A stretch of 64,000 nucleotides of DNA from an uncultured Clostridia bacterium (GTDB taxonomy: Bacteria > Bacillota > Clostridia > Oscillospirales > Acutalibacteraceae): positions 80,993-144,992 of the forward strand of contig CANQJS010000002.1 of NCBI GenBank assembly GCA_947624285.1, in the 5' to 3' direction. Shown in pieces: positions 42,486-51,514 of the stretch. The notes below the pieces were generated by a model. The model saw nothing but the letters and a program-made list of their open reading frames with translations. It had not been told where the DNA came from and did not search any database. Each line of letters begins with the position of its first letter. Positions within the stretch are counted from its first letter, which is position 1. The position numbers and the translations under genes were made by a program.

Positions 42486-44318
42486 TTACCTTGCGACATC
42501 GGCGGCTTTTACAAACTGCCCGTCTGTATTTCCGTCAACAGTGACCGTTACGGTGTCGCCCGTATTGACGAGCAGAACTTCCATACAGTCGGCAACGGCG
42601 ATATAATAGTATTTGCCGTTTATTTCAAGATAGTAATAGGTGTTGCCGTCGTTTACGGAGGTCTTTATCGAGGAAACGGCGCCCGTGATCTTGTTGCCTT
42701 CCTGAACGGCGGGCGGAGTATCGGTATCGGTTGAGTTATTATCGTCTGCGAAATAATCGTCCATATCAACATCGTTTCCTATAACGCCCTTGTCCTGAAG
42801 CGCGGAGATGTAATTCTGCACCGCCGCGTTGAGCGCCTTTATATCACTCTTTAAATTATCAACAAGACCCGTGCCGACTATCGTCTTATCGGCAAGATTT
42901 ACAAGGGCGTAGCCCTTAACGGTGTTGCTGCTGCCGTAAAGGCTCATAAAGTAGGTGGGCTGACCCTCGATATCAAGCAAAATCGGGAAAATAGCCTCGT
43001 AGCCGTAGTTCTGAACGGCGTCTCTCGCCGATTCTCTAGCCGCGTTTTCGATAGCGCCGCCCTTTTCGTAATATCTCGTCTCCTTCGTTCTCTTGTTGCA
43101 GAGAATAAAGCCGAAGTTTGACGAGTCGGATTCGGAGGAGGTAACGCCGGTGTAAAGCCATACATCGTCGTCCATAGCGATATAGCCGTAACCCGAAGAG
43201 GTGAGGTTAACATCGTTTTGGAAAATTATTGAGTTCCAGAAGCCGTTTTTAAGCTTGCCGTAGTAGTTGTATTGCTCAATAATAAGCGCGTCGCCGTAAA
43301 CAACATCTATCCACTGCAGCTCCTCGTTTGTCTTTACCTCGTCGATGCTGTAATAATTGCTTTCGCCGTTGAGCGCGTCGGTTATGATAACGCCTTTTAC
43401 ATCTGTTCCGCCGAAGAGACCTATTTTTTTATCGAGCACGGCGGTTATCCAATACGGTCTGTACTCGTCGTTTATCTCGAAATTAGGCGTTCCGAGCAGA
43501 GCCGTGGGATACTGGAAGCGGATATGGCGCAGTATCTTTTCGTTGAAAAGCTCTGTGGGGCTGTATTTAATGCCCTCGCCGAATTTGTCAAGGCAGTTTA
43601 CAACGGTCACCTGCTGTGTAACAAGGTCGATGACCATATACGCGGGCAGACCTTTCTTTGTATTGTTAAACCATTTGAACACATCGGCGTATTCAAGATA
43701 AGCGACTCTGACGGGCGAGCCGTTGAGGTTTATCATCGTGGTGGTGTTTGAAACAACATACTGGCTCTTGTATTCCGAAAGAGAGCCGAGCTGTTGGTCG
43801 GCAAGCGTTACGGCTCTCAGTTGGTCGAGGCGCGGCACGCTGTCATAATTTATAGAATCGAAATCCTCGCTGAAATTGCTGCTCGTAATGGGCATAAGCT
43901 TACTGTAGGATTTGGCGCGGAAAAGAGTGGCGCCGCAGAGCCAGCCTATCAACATTATGAGGATAATAAGCGCGATCAGGATTATGGGGATGATTGATTT
44001 TTTCTTTACATATTCCTTGCGCTCCAATTTTTTGTTGGCTCTGCACACCAGGGAGAATGCCGCCATAAACACGATGATCAGAGTGATAATGAAGATATAC
44101 ATCTGGCTGTCCTTAAAATTGAGGGCGGGCAGCATCATATAATAAAGCACGCCGCCGACAACAAGGGTGATAAGGGCGGAAAGCAGCAGGCGAAGCGGCA
44201 TTTTGCCGGGTTTTACTACGGCTTGCACCTCATCGCTTTTCGGCCATTTGAATTTTTCCTTGAAGCCTCTGATGACCTCATCGGCGTCGTAATCCATATT
44301 CGGGAATTGTTCGCTCAT
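42486..44318 (-). CDS. large membrane protein with extracytoplasmic domain, unknown family
   Basis: 610 residues. A charged N-terminal cytoplasmic segment (1-40) is followed by three membrane helices (about 43-65, 74-96, 107-130), then some 450 residues expected outside the cell, rich in beta-type sequence and Asn/Thr/Tyr (WLYTGVTSSESDSSNF). A Asp/Thr linker (about 510-540) leads to a C-terminal 65-residue domain with OB-fold-like spacing (KITGAVSSIKTSV, YYYLEINGKYYYI, GDTVTVTVDG). No catalytic motif is evident. Single-gene unit. Could be an envelope stress or transport accessory protein; not assigned. Confidence 0.8.
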   Translation of the reverse strand: MSEQFPNMDYDADEVIRGFKEKFKWPKSDEVQAVVKPGKMPLRLLLSALITLVVGGVLYYMMLPALNFKDSQMYIFIITLIIVFMAAFSLVCRANKKLERKEYVKKKSIIPIILIALIILIMLIGWLCGATLFRAKSYSKLMPITSSNFSEDFDSINYDSVPRLDQLRAVTLADQQLGSLSEYKSQYVVSNTTTMINLNGSPVRVAYLEYADVFKWFNNTKKGLPAYMVIDLVTQQVTVVNCLDKFGEGIKYSPTELFNEKILRHIRFQYPTALLGTPNFEINDEYRPYWITAVLDKKIGLFGGTDVKGVIITDALNGESNYYSIDEVKTNEELQWIDVVYGDALIIEQYNYYGKLKNGFWNSIIFQNDVNLTSSGYGYIAMDDDVWLYTGVTSSESDSSNFGFILCNKRTKETRYYEKGGAIENAARESARDAVQNYGYEAIFPILLDIEGQPTYFMSLYGSSNTVKGYALVNLADKTIVGTGLVDNLKSDIKALNAAVQNYISALQDKGVIGNDVDMDDYFADDNNSTDTDTPPAVQEGNKITGAVSSIKTSVNDGNTYYYLEINGKYYYIAVADCMEVLLVNTGDTVTVTVDGNTDGQFVKAADVAR

Positions 44319-44429
44319 TTTTTTACTCCTTATTTTTTAATTATAGATATATATTACCATATTTTATTCGCATTATCAACATAGAAAATTTAATCGTTTT
44401 TCTCTCTGATAAACCGCAACAGATTTTTA

Positions 44430-44458
44430 TTGTTATTTTATATCAAATATGTTACAAT
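44430..44458 (+). promoter_or_regulatory. promoter of the zinc-ribbon membrane protein gene
   Basis: TTGTTA, 17-base spacer, TACAAT, about 60 bases before the ATG. Confidence 0.65.
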
Positions 44459-44519
44459 TAGCATAGCGCGGCGTGTTACGCACGGTGTTTCCGATGCCGC
44501 CAAAACGGGAGGAAATTAT

Positions 44520-45215
44520 ATGAGATGCAAAAATTGCGGATTTGAAAACGAGGACGAAAGATACATATGCCAAAACTGCGGCGCTCCCCTTTATGACGAA
44601 GAGGAGGAGCTCGCTCAGGAAGATGAGCTTGAAAGCCCGAACGGAAAAGAAAAGCTCGATAAAGACGATAAGGACAGCACCAAGAAAAGCATTATAATAA
44701 TCGTTGTGCTTGCGGTTGTGCTTGTGGCAATGATAACGGGGCTTATCATCGCCCTCGCGAGCGGCTCGGGAAGCGAGAAGCCCGAATCAAAGCCCTCCGA
44801 GGCGCAGACTGCCGACGAGCCGTCTTTAAAGCCTTCGACATCAAGCACTACGGAAAAGCCGACGACCACGACGACGACCGAGCCTTCAACAGAGCCTTCA
44901 ACAGAGCCCTCCACCGAGGAAGAGACTCAAAGCGCCGCCCAATTTATCGTTGCCGTTGATATTGACGGAAACGGCACGGTTACGGGCGACGGAACATATG
45001 AGCAGGGCAAGAAAGCGACGCTTACGGCAACGCCGGATGCGGGCGCGCAGTTTGTGGGCTGGTACGATAACGCCACGGGCGAGCTTGTGGCGTCAGGAAA
45101 TAAATACACGGTCACGGTGCTGAAAAATCAAAGCCTGACCGCGAGATTCAGACCGCTTGTTCTGGAGGAGCCCTCCGACGGCGGCAATACGGAGGCGGGT
45201 AACGGTGCTCAGTAA
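44520..45215 (+). CDS. zinc-ribbon membrane protein with external beta-repeat
   Basis: 231 residues from the ATG at 44520 (GGGAGG ribosome site). Residues 1-22 form a zinc ribbon (MRCKNCGFEN, ICQNCGAPLY). An acidic linker precedes a membrane helix (about 58-80). Outside lie a Ser/Thr/Glu/Pro stalk with TEPS repeats (about 110-140) and a C-terminal InlB-B/bacterial-repeat unit (GQKATLTATPDAGAQFVGWYD-type; fragments GKKATLTATPDAG and VGWYDNATG). Role unknown; the combination suggests a receptor-like or wall-associated protein. It overlaps the next gene by 11 bases. Confidence 0.82.
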   Translation: MRCKNCGFENEDERYICQNCGAPLYDEEEELAQEDELESPNGKEKLDKDDKDSTKKSIIIIVVLAVVLVAMITGLIIALASGSGSEKPESKPSEAQTADEPSLKPSTSSTTEKPTTTTTTEPSTEPSTEPSTEEETQSAAQFIVAVDIDGNGTVTGDGTYEQGKKATLTATPDAGAQFVGWYDNATGELVASGNKYTVTVLKNQSLTARFRPLVLEEPSDGGNTEAGNGAQ

Positions 45216-45657
45216 GGGAAAAGCCGCCGAAAGCTTTTTCAGAAGCGGATATAACTGTTCACAGTCGGTGGCGCTTGCTTTCTGCGATGAAATGAAAATG
45301 GAGCAGGTCGATGTCGCAAGGCTCACGATAGGCTTTGGCGGCGGCATCGGCAGAATGAGAGAGGTTTGCGGCGCCGTATCGGGTATGGCGTTCGTGCTCT
45401 CCGCCCTGTACGGCGACGACGAAAAGGGCAGCGTCTATGCGCTTATCCAAAAAGGAGCGGAGAAGTTCAGAAAGGAAAACGGCTCGATCGTCTGCCGTGA
45501 GCTGCTGGGGCTTGCAAAAGCGCCGAGCAACCCCGCTCCCGAGGCAAGGACCGCGGCTTATTATAAAAAACGCCCCTGCCCCGAGCTTGTGCGCATGGCG
45601 GCGGATATTCTTGAGGAAATAATCGGCGAAAAGCAAATAAATAATTCCGACGAATAA
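45205..45657 (+). CDS. C_GCAxxG_C_C family redox-type protein
   Basis: 150 residues. Family cysteines are visible: YNCSQSV near residue 20, REVCGAVSG (the CGAxxG motif) near 55, and later IVCRELL and RPCPELV. Members are small cytoplasmic proteins of uncertain redox or electron-transfer function in anaerobes. The GTG at 45205 overlaps the previous stop and follows GGAGG at nine bases; longer in-frame starts lie within the upstream gene. Confidence 0.85.
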   Translation: MLSKGKAAESFFRSGYNCSQSVALAFCDEMKMEQVDVARLTIGFGGGIGRMREVCGAVSGMAFVLSALYGDDEKGSVYALIQKGAEKFRKENGSIVCRELLGLAKAPSNPAPEARTAAYYKKRPCPELVRMAADILEEIIGEKQINNSDE

Positions 45658-45664
45658 AAAACTC

Positions 45665-45693
45665 TTGCATTTTTAATATCTATGTGGTATATT
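45665..45693 (+). promoter_or_regulatory. promoter of tRNA-Arg
   Basis: TTGCAT, 17-base spacer, TATATT, 29 bases ahead of the tRNA. Confidence 0.7.
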
Positions 45694-45722
45694 TATTGAG
45701 CATTGGATATGCGAAAATATCC

Positions 45723-45799
45723 GCGCCGGTAGCTCAGTTGGATAGAGTGTTTGGCTACGAACCAAAAGGTCGGGGGTTCGAATCCCTTCCGGCGTACCA
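45723..45799 (+). tRNA. tRNA-Arg (ACG anticodon)
   Basis: 77-base cloverleaf: acceptor GCGCCGG / CCGGCGT, D arm GCTCAGTTGGATAGAGT-like, anticodon stem TTTGG / CCAAA around CTACGAA (anticodon ACG), T loop GGTTCGAATC, encoded CCA. ACG is the inosine-modified form that reads CGN codons and needs TadA. Confidence 0.97.
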
Positions 45800-45867
45800 T
45801 GCCGCCGCAAGCAGCAGACAGCTTGCGGCGGTATTTTGCTTTACGGCAGTTTTTCAGGGGTAAAATT

Positions 45868-47334
45868 ATGGAAACGAAAGATCGTATCTTAACAAAAAAA
45901 TATGCCTTCATCTATGCTGTGGGTATTTTCGGAGTTCAGCTTTTCATAGGTTATATGAACAGCTTTCAGACGGAATTTTACAACAAAATGTATTCCGCGT
46001 TTGACAAAAATATAATCTACGCCTCCGCAGTGATCATTTTTGTCGCCAAGCTGATAAGCTGCCTTGCCGACCCGCTTATCGGCGCGCTTATAGACAAGAG
46101 CGATCTCAAGGGCGGCAAAATGCGCCCGTGGGTGCTGAGGAGCGCGTTTCCCATAGCGATACTTACAACGGTGATATTCATCTACATACCGTTTGAAAGC
46201 AAAATCGCCCTTTACGCCTACATCACGGTAACAACGGTGCTGTGGAATATTTCGATGAGCTTTGCGGATATTCCGTCGCAGGGGATGCTTTCGCTCCTTT
46301 CACCGAGCCCCGAGGAGCGCAATGTGGCGGCGAGCTTTTCAAATATAGGAAAATCCATAGCCCTTGCCGTGCCCGGTGTGTTCGTAACGATAGTTATGAT
46401 GGTGCTCGGCGCGATAAAGGGCGAGGGCAATTATGCCGACAGGGAGTATTATCTTGCCACGGCTCTGCTTATTCTTGTTTTGGGCGGATCGTGTTATCTG
46501 CTTATGTATTTCAAAAATACCGAGACCGTGCCGAGCAGTGCTTCCTCCGCCGGCGTTTCCCTTTCCGAAATGGCTAAGGAGCTCAAGGAAAACAAGATGA
46601 TATTGATCGTTTTTCTTATAAACATTCTGGGTTTTGCAAGGGGTATAGCAACCATTGTGTGCGCGCAGGCAAACGGAGCGCTTATCGGAAGAATAAACCT
46701 GCTCGGAATGAATATGGACACCACCGCCGACGCGACATGGCTTCCCGGTCTTTTGGGCGGAGCTACGGGGCTTGCGGGCATATGTATTGTGCCTTTTATA
46801 AATAAAAAATTCGGCGAGAAGAAAACTTATATCGGGCTTTCCGTTGCCACCTTTGTTTTCACAATGGCGTGCTGCGCGTTCTATTGGCTTATTCCCGCCG
46901 ATTCACCTCTGAGATACGGCAACTCCGCCCTGTGGATGATCATGATAATGCAGGGAACGACCGCGCTGCTGATGTCCGCCAACACATATGTTCCGCTTGT
47001 TATGACGGCGGATATAGTCGATTATGTGTTTTGGAAAACCGGCAAGCACAAGGAGGGCGTGAATTTCGCCATACTCTCCATGGCGATAAAGCTCAGCAAC
47101 GCCGTCTGCGTAGTCGCGGGTCTGCTTATAGTCGCCGCGTCCGGCTACACGCAGGTTGTTTATGCAACGGGGCACATACCTGTAAAAATGCAGAATATCA
47201 TAATTTTCGCGTATATCGGCATCGCGGGCGTTTCCGCCCTGCTGAGCGCCATACCCATGTTTTTCTACAAAATAGACGAAAAGGTCAAAAAACAGATGCG
47301 CCGAGCCGACGAACGGGATACCGGCGAGATGTGA
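45868..47334 (+). CDS. GPH-family (MFS) sugar/glycoside transporter
   Basis: 488 residues, about 12 membrane helices. The family signature appears in SCLADPLIGALIDKSDLKGGKMRPW, the DPxxGxxxD and cation-site region; GPH proteins import glycosides, pentosides or hexuronides with Na+ or H+. Substrate is not decided; the beta-mannosidase and galacturonate genes nearby make an oligosaccharide or hexuronide plausible. The ATG at 45868 follows AGGGG; the open frame upstream runs through the tRNA and is not coding. Confidence 0.88.
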   Translation: METKDRILTKKYAFIYAVGIFGVQLFIGYMNSFQTEFYNKMYSAFDKNIIYASAVIIFVAKLISCLADPLIGALIDKSDLKGGKMRPWVLRSAFPIAILTTVIFIYIPFESKIALYAYITVTTVLWNISMSFADIPSQGMLSLLSPSPEERNVAASFSNIGKSIALAVPGVFVTIVMMVLGAIKGEGNYADREYYLATALLILVLGGSCYLLMYFKNTETVPSSASSAGVSLSEMAKELKENKMILIVFLINILGFARGIATIVCAQANGALIGRINLLGMNMDTTADATWLPGLLGGATGLAGICIVPFINKKFGEKKTYIGLSVATFVFTMACCAFYWLIPADSPLRYGNSALWMIMIMQGTTALLMSANTYVPLVMTADIVDYVFWKTGKHKEGVNFAILSMAIKLSNAVCVVAGLLIVAASGYTQVVYATGHIPVKMQNIIIFAYIGIAGVSALLSAIPMFFYKIDEKVKKQMRRADERDTGEM

Positions 47335-47344
47335 ATCAAGTTAA

Positions 47345-47379
47345 AAAACCCTAAATCTCAAGCGAGATTTAGGGCTTTT
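47345..47379. terminator. bidirectional terminator between transporter and gdhA
   Basis: Stem CCCTAAATCT / AGATTTAGGG flanked by A6 and T4, between convergent genes. Confidence 0.85.
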
Positions 47380-47428
47380 AATATTTATAGAGAATAAAAT
47401 AATTTAAGCGTCAAGCTCCGGCTCGTTA

Positions 47429-48778
47429 TCAATAGATTCCCTGTGCCATCATGGCTTCGGCAACCTTTTCAAAGCCGGCGATATTCGCGCCCGCCACAAG
47501 ATTGTAGCCGAGCCCGTATCTTTCCGCCGCTTTTACGGAATTGTTGTGAATGTTTATCATGGCGGTATGGAGCTTTGCGTCGACCTCCTCTGCCGACCAA
47601 GAAAGGCGCTGACTGTTCTGGCTCATTTCAAGACCCGATACGCATACGCCGCCGGCGTTTACCGCCTTTGACGGTGCAACGATAACTCCCGGCGTGCTCA
47701 TCAAAAAGTCGAGAGCTTCCTCGGTGGTGGGCATATTTGCCACTTCGATGTAGTATTTTGTCTTGTTGGCGACTATCTGCTTTGCCTCGGCGATGCCTAT
47801 CTCGTTCTGCGTGGCGCAGGGCATTACAACATCGACCTTAACGCCCCACGGCTTCTTGCCGGGATAAAAAGCAACGGAGAATTTATCGGCATAATCCTTG
47901 CAAAGATCCCTGCCGGAGGCTCTCATTTCAAGCATATAATTGAGTTTTTCCTCGGTAATAATGCCGTCCGGGTCGTAAACATATCCGTCGGGGCCCGATA
48001 AGGTGACGGGAATGCCGCCCAGCTCCGCTATCTTCTTGCACGCGCCCCACGCAACATTGCCGAAGCCCGATATCGCAAAGGTCTTGCCCTTTATACTGTC
48101 GTTTTCGTGCTTGAAAACCTCGCAGGTATAATATATCGCGCCGTATCCCGTTGCCTCGGGCCTTATGAGAGAGCCGCCGTAGGATATTCCCTTGCCCGTG
48201 ATAACGCCGTTTTCAAAAGCGTCCGATATTCTCTTATACTGCCCGAAGAGAAAGCCTATCTCCCTCGCGCCTACGCCGATGTCCCCCGCGGGAACATCAA
48301 CATTAGGACCTATATGGCGGTAAAGCTCCGTCATAAAAGACTGGCAAAAGCGCATGATCTCGCCCTTGCTTTTGCCCCTCGGGTCAAAATCCGAGCCGCC
48401 CTTGGCTCCGCCCATCGGAAGCCCCGTAAGCGAGTTTTTGAAGGTCTGCTCAAAGCCGAGGAAATACATGATCGACGAATTAACGCTCGGGTGAAATCTC
48501 AGCCCGCCCTTGTATGGACCGATGCTCGAATTGAACTGCACGCGGTAGCCTCGGTTTATCTGCGTTTTGCCGGCGTCGTCCACCCACGCCACGCGGAAGG
48601 TAATAAGCCTGTCCGGCTCCGCCATTCGCGTGAGCAAGTCGTCCTCAACATATTCCGGGTGCTGCTCGATAACCTTCTCCAGCGAACGGAAAACCTCTTT
48701 GACGCACTGGATATACTCGGGTTTGGCGCTGTCTCTTTTCTCAACCGTTTTAATAACTCTTTCAATGTACTCGTTCAT
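47429..48778 (-). CDS. gdhA: NADP-type glutamate dehydrogenase
   Basis: Interconverts 2-oxoglutarate plus ammonium with glutamate. 449 residues, hexameric class I length. Substrate motifs: YKGGLRFHPSVN, GLPMGGAKGGSDFDP with the catalytic Lys, and the nucleotide fold starting at FAISGFGNVAWGA. AAGGGGG ribosome site. It stands alone. Confidence 0.96.
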   Translation of the reverse strand: MNEYIERVIKTVEKRDSAKPEYIQCVKEVFRSLEKVIEQHPEYVEDDLLTRMAEPDRLITFRVAWVDDAGKTQINRGYRVQFNSSIGPYKGGLRFHPSVNSSIMYFLGFEQTFKNSLTGLPMGGAKGGSDFDPRGKSKGEIMRFCQSFMTELYRHIGPNVDVPAGDIGVGAREIGFLFGQYKRISDAFENGVITGKGISYGGSLIRPEATGYGAIYYTCEVFKHENDSIKGKTFAISGFGNVAWGACKKIAELGGIPVTLSGPDGYVYDPDGIITEEKLNYMLEMRASGRDLCKDYADKFSVAFYPGKKPWGVKVDVVMPCATQNEIGIAEAKQIVANKTKYYIEVANMPTTEEALDFLMSTPGVIVAPSKAVNAGGVCVSGLEMSQNSQRLSWSAEEVDAKLHTAMINIHNNSVKAAERYGLGYNLVAGANIAGFEKVAEAMMAQGIY

Positions 48779-48836
48779 AAAAATTCCCCCTTAAATAAAA
48801 TGCAATAATATATTGTGTATTTTCCGTTATTGCCGA

Positions 48837-51428
48837 TCAAAAAACGCCCTCGTTTTTGCCGAGGCTCTCAATTCCGTTCGTATCTATGTTTTTAGGAACA
48901 TTTTTGTTATAGATATATCCGCCGAGATTTACGGGCGTAAGCAAGATACGCAGGCGCGTGAGAAAATCGGAAAGGCGTGAGCCTTTCGGCTCGATGTCGC
49001 TTACACATCGAACGGTAAGGCCCGATATGTATTTTTCCAAATCCGTGCCGTCGGGCAGTTTTTGTGTTATGCAAACCTCTCTTTGCGGCAAAAGGTCAAA
49101 ATAATTGTCGCTGAACGGCAGGGAGTTTTCCTCCGACTCCACGCGGACAAGGCGCATAAACGCATTGCTTTTTAAAAAGATATGGGCGGTGTTTACCTTT
49201 ATTTCCGCGTGAAGCGAGCATTTTGCCTTTGGCAGGTGAAGAGCTTTTTCCGCTTTCGGCAGATAAGTTTTCGCGTTCACGACCTCGCCGTCTTTTAAGA
49301 GCCTCGCCTCAAGCACATATTCCTTTGGCTTTATATCGGCTCTTGCTATTGCGCAAATTTCCCGCGATGAGAGTGCTTCGGCTGTCAGCGTCTTGCGCCG
49401 CTTTATGTATTCCGTGCCGTCAAAGCCGTAAACGCCGTATTCAAGCTCATATTCGCCGCCTTGCACAGTGTCGTTAATGACAAATATTTTTATGCTCCGC
49501 TTATCATCCTGCACCGAAACGGCAACAGGGGCGTTGAAATGGCGGGAGGTGTATTGAAGCGCCTTGTAATTTCCGTAATAGTCCATTCCCGCCCAGCTGC
49601 ACACGGGCCAGCAGTCGTTCATCTGCCAATACATAGCGCCGTTGCATCTGCCTGTGTATCTGCGCCAGTGCTCCGTTGCGTCCTTGATACATTCCTGTTG
49701 GCAGATTTGCGAAAGATAGATATAATCCTCAAAATTTTTCGGCAGCCTGAATCGGGAAGCGATGTAGTAGATCATCTTCATATTTCCGCTCAGGCATTTC
49801 TGATGTGATAAAAACACCTTTGAGGTGAGCGAATAGTCCTTCGGCTCGGCGAATTTTCTTATCGTTTTTATGCTCGGCAGGCTCTCAAAGCCGAATTCGC
49901 TGCAAAATCTTGTGAGCCGCTTTCTGTAGTAGGTCATAGGCTGAAGCCCGTGCCAAACCGCCCAAAGATGAGTGTCGCCCACATTGTCCCTGTCCTGCCC
50001 TTTCATATGGCCTATGCCGCATGGCGAGCCCGGAATATAGGGCGTCACGCCGTCAAACCGCCTGAGGTGCTCGGGCAGAATACCGTAAAAGAATTTTTCG
50101 GTCCAGTCGATATATTTTTTGCTGAGCATCCAGCCCATACTCATTGCCTCTATCTCGTTGTTGCCGCTCCATAGGGCAAGGCAGGCGTGATGGCGCAGCC
50201 GCTTTACATTGTATTCAACCTCGCGCTTGACATTTTCCGTAAACGCCTCGTCGAAAAACGGGTACGCCTGGCAGGCGAACTGAAAATCCTGCCACAAAAG
50301 AATGCCGTACCTGTCGCACATATCGTACATAAGGTCGCTTTCGTAGTATCCGCCGCCCCATATTCTAAGCATATTCATATTGGAAAACAACGCCGCCTTA
50401 AGGTCGTATTCAAGCCTTTCGGGGGTGTATCTGTTTATGAAGCTGTCGGCGGGTATCCAGTTTGCGCCCTTTATGAACAGCGGTATTCCGTTTAGGATAA
50501 AGCGGAAATTAAAGCCCCACTTATCCTTGCTCCTGTCAAGCTCCAAGGTCCTCAGACCGATTTTTTTGACCGTTTTGTCAAGCGTTTTTCCGCCGCCGTC
50601 AAGCAAAGAGAGTGAGACCGTGTAGAGCGGCTGTTCATCAACGGGGTTGAGCTCATGAGTCCACCAGAGCCGTGGATTTTCTATTTCTGTTTGATGAGAG
50701 ATCTTTTCCGAAACGCCGCCCGTAAAATGTGCGATTTGTGCTCCGTCGGGGTCAAATACTGTAAGCAGATATGAGTCATACGCGCCACCGAGCATACGCA
50801 CCGCCGCGTTTATTTCAAGGCTCACCTTTTCTTCACTGTGGGTCTGTGCAACAAGAAAATCATCAATTGCCGCGCCGTTTTGAGCAAGTATTCCTATATC
50901 GCCGCTTATTCCGCTCGGTGGAAGAACGGGACCCCAGTCCCAACCGAAATGGCTTTGCGGCTTGCGTATGTGGGGAATGCCGTTTTGCCCGTTGCTGTTG
51001 GGCGGGCATTTTTCCGCCGCGTATTTCTTCTCAACATAGCGAACGGGGGAGAAAAACAGCACTCTTATGTCGTTTTCGCCGGCGCGCACATGCTCTTTTA
51101 TATCCCATTCGTAACGCCTGTGGCAGTTTTCGGCGCGCCCCAGCAGCTTTCCGTTTATGAATATGTCGCAGACGGTATCGAGCATATCGCAGGAAAGCAC
51201 GAGCCTGTCCGCCTCAAGAAGCTCCTCCGTCAGCGTAAAGCTTTTGCGGTATTCCCAATCCTCAAGCGACACCCAATAGGCGTCCTTTTCGTTGAGACCG
51301 ACAAACGGGTCCTTCAGCTTCCCCTGCCTCATAAGGTCAAGATAATTGCAGCCCGGCACTTGAGCCTGCATCCATTCGCCCTTGCCGTTTTGACGAAATT
51401 GCCATTCGCCGTTTAGTGACAGCATCAT
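48837..51428 (-). CDS. GH2 family beta-mannosidase
   Basis: Removes terminal beta-1,4-mannose from manno-oligosaccharides. 863 residues: jelly-roll N-domain (LNGEWQF, VPGCNYLDL), Ig-like domain, then TIM barrel with the acid/base Glu425 in WSGNNE and the nucleophile Glu511 in SEFGFES; RIWGGGYYESD is the classical beta-mannosidase segment. No signal peptide, so it acts inside the cell on imported sugars. Strong GAGGGAGG ribosome site. The first codons are ATG ATG; either can serve. Confidence 0.94.
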   Translation of the reverse strand: MMLSLNGEWQFRQNGKGEWMQAQVPGCNYLDLMRQGKLKDPFVGLNEKDAYWVSLEDWEYRKSFTLTEELLEADRLVLSCDMLDTVCDIFINGKLLGRAENCHRRYEWDIKEHVRAGENDIRVLFFSPVRYVEKKYAAEKCPPNSNGQNGIPHIRKPQSHFGWDWGPVLPPSGISGDIGILAQNGAAIDDFLVAQTHSEEKVSLEINAAVRMLGGAYDSYLLTVFDPDGAQIAHFTGGVSEKISHQTEIENPRLWWTHELNPVDEQPLYTVSLSLLDGGGKTLDKTVKKIGLRTLELDRSKDKWGFNFRFILNGIPLFIKGANWIPADSFINRYTPERLEYDLKAALFSNMNMLRIWGGGYYESDLMYDMCDRYGILLWQDFQFACQAYPFFDEAFTENVKREVEYNVKRLRHHACLALWSGNNEIEAMSMGWMLSKKYIDWTEKFFYGILPEHLRRFDGVTPYIPGSPCGIGHMKGQDRDNVGDTHLWAVWHGLQPMTYYRKRLTRFCSEFGFESLPSIKTIRKFAEPKDYSLTSKVFLSHQKCLSGNMKMIYYIASRFRLPKNFEDYIYLSQICQQECIKDATEHWRRYTGRCNGAMYWQMNDCWPVCSWAGMDYYGNYKALQYTSRHFNAPVAVSVQDDKRSIKIFVINDTVQGGEYELEYGVYGFDGTEYIKRRKTLTAEALSSREICAIARADIKPKEYVLEARLLKDGEVVNAKTYLPKAEKALHLPKAKCSLHAEIKVNTAHIFLKSNAFMRLVRVESEENSLPFSDNYFDLLPQREVCITQKLPDGTDLEKYISGLTVRCVSDIEPKGSRLSDFLTRLRILLTPVNLGGYIYNKNVPKNIDTNGIESLGKNEGVF

Positions 51429-51454
51429 AAAATCCCTCCCTCAGCTATACTTTT

Positions 51455-51483
51455 ATTATAATAAAAAAATCCGCCCTGTGCAA
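51455..51483 (-). promoter_or_regulatory. promoter of the beta-mannosidase gene
   Basis: Minus-strand TTGCAC, 17-base spacer, TATAAT. Its -35 lies inside the loop region of the upstream uxaA terminator. Confidence 0.65.
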
Positions 51484-51504
51484 CTGCGGTTTGCAAAAGG
51501 GCGG
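51463..51504 (-). terminator. terminator of uxaA
   Basis: Outer stem CCGCCC / GGGCGG and inner stem TGCAA / TTGCA, followed on the minus strand by A-T7. Overlaps the promoter of the next gene. Confidence 0.8.
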
Positions 51505-51514
51505 CAAAACGGTA

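Noticed and set aside
45751-45867. Upstream extension of the sugar transporter frame through tRNA-Arg
   Set aside because: The frame overlaps the tRNA and its CCA; the METKDR start at 45868 has its own ribosome site and starts just before the first helix.
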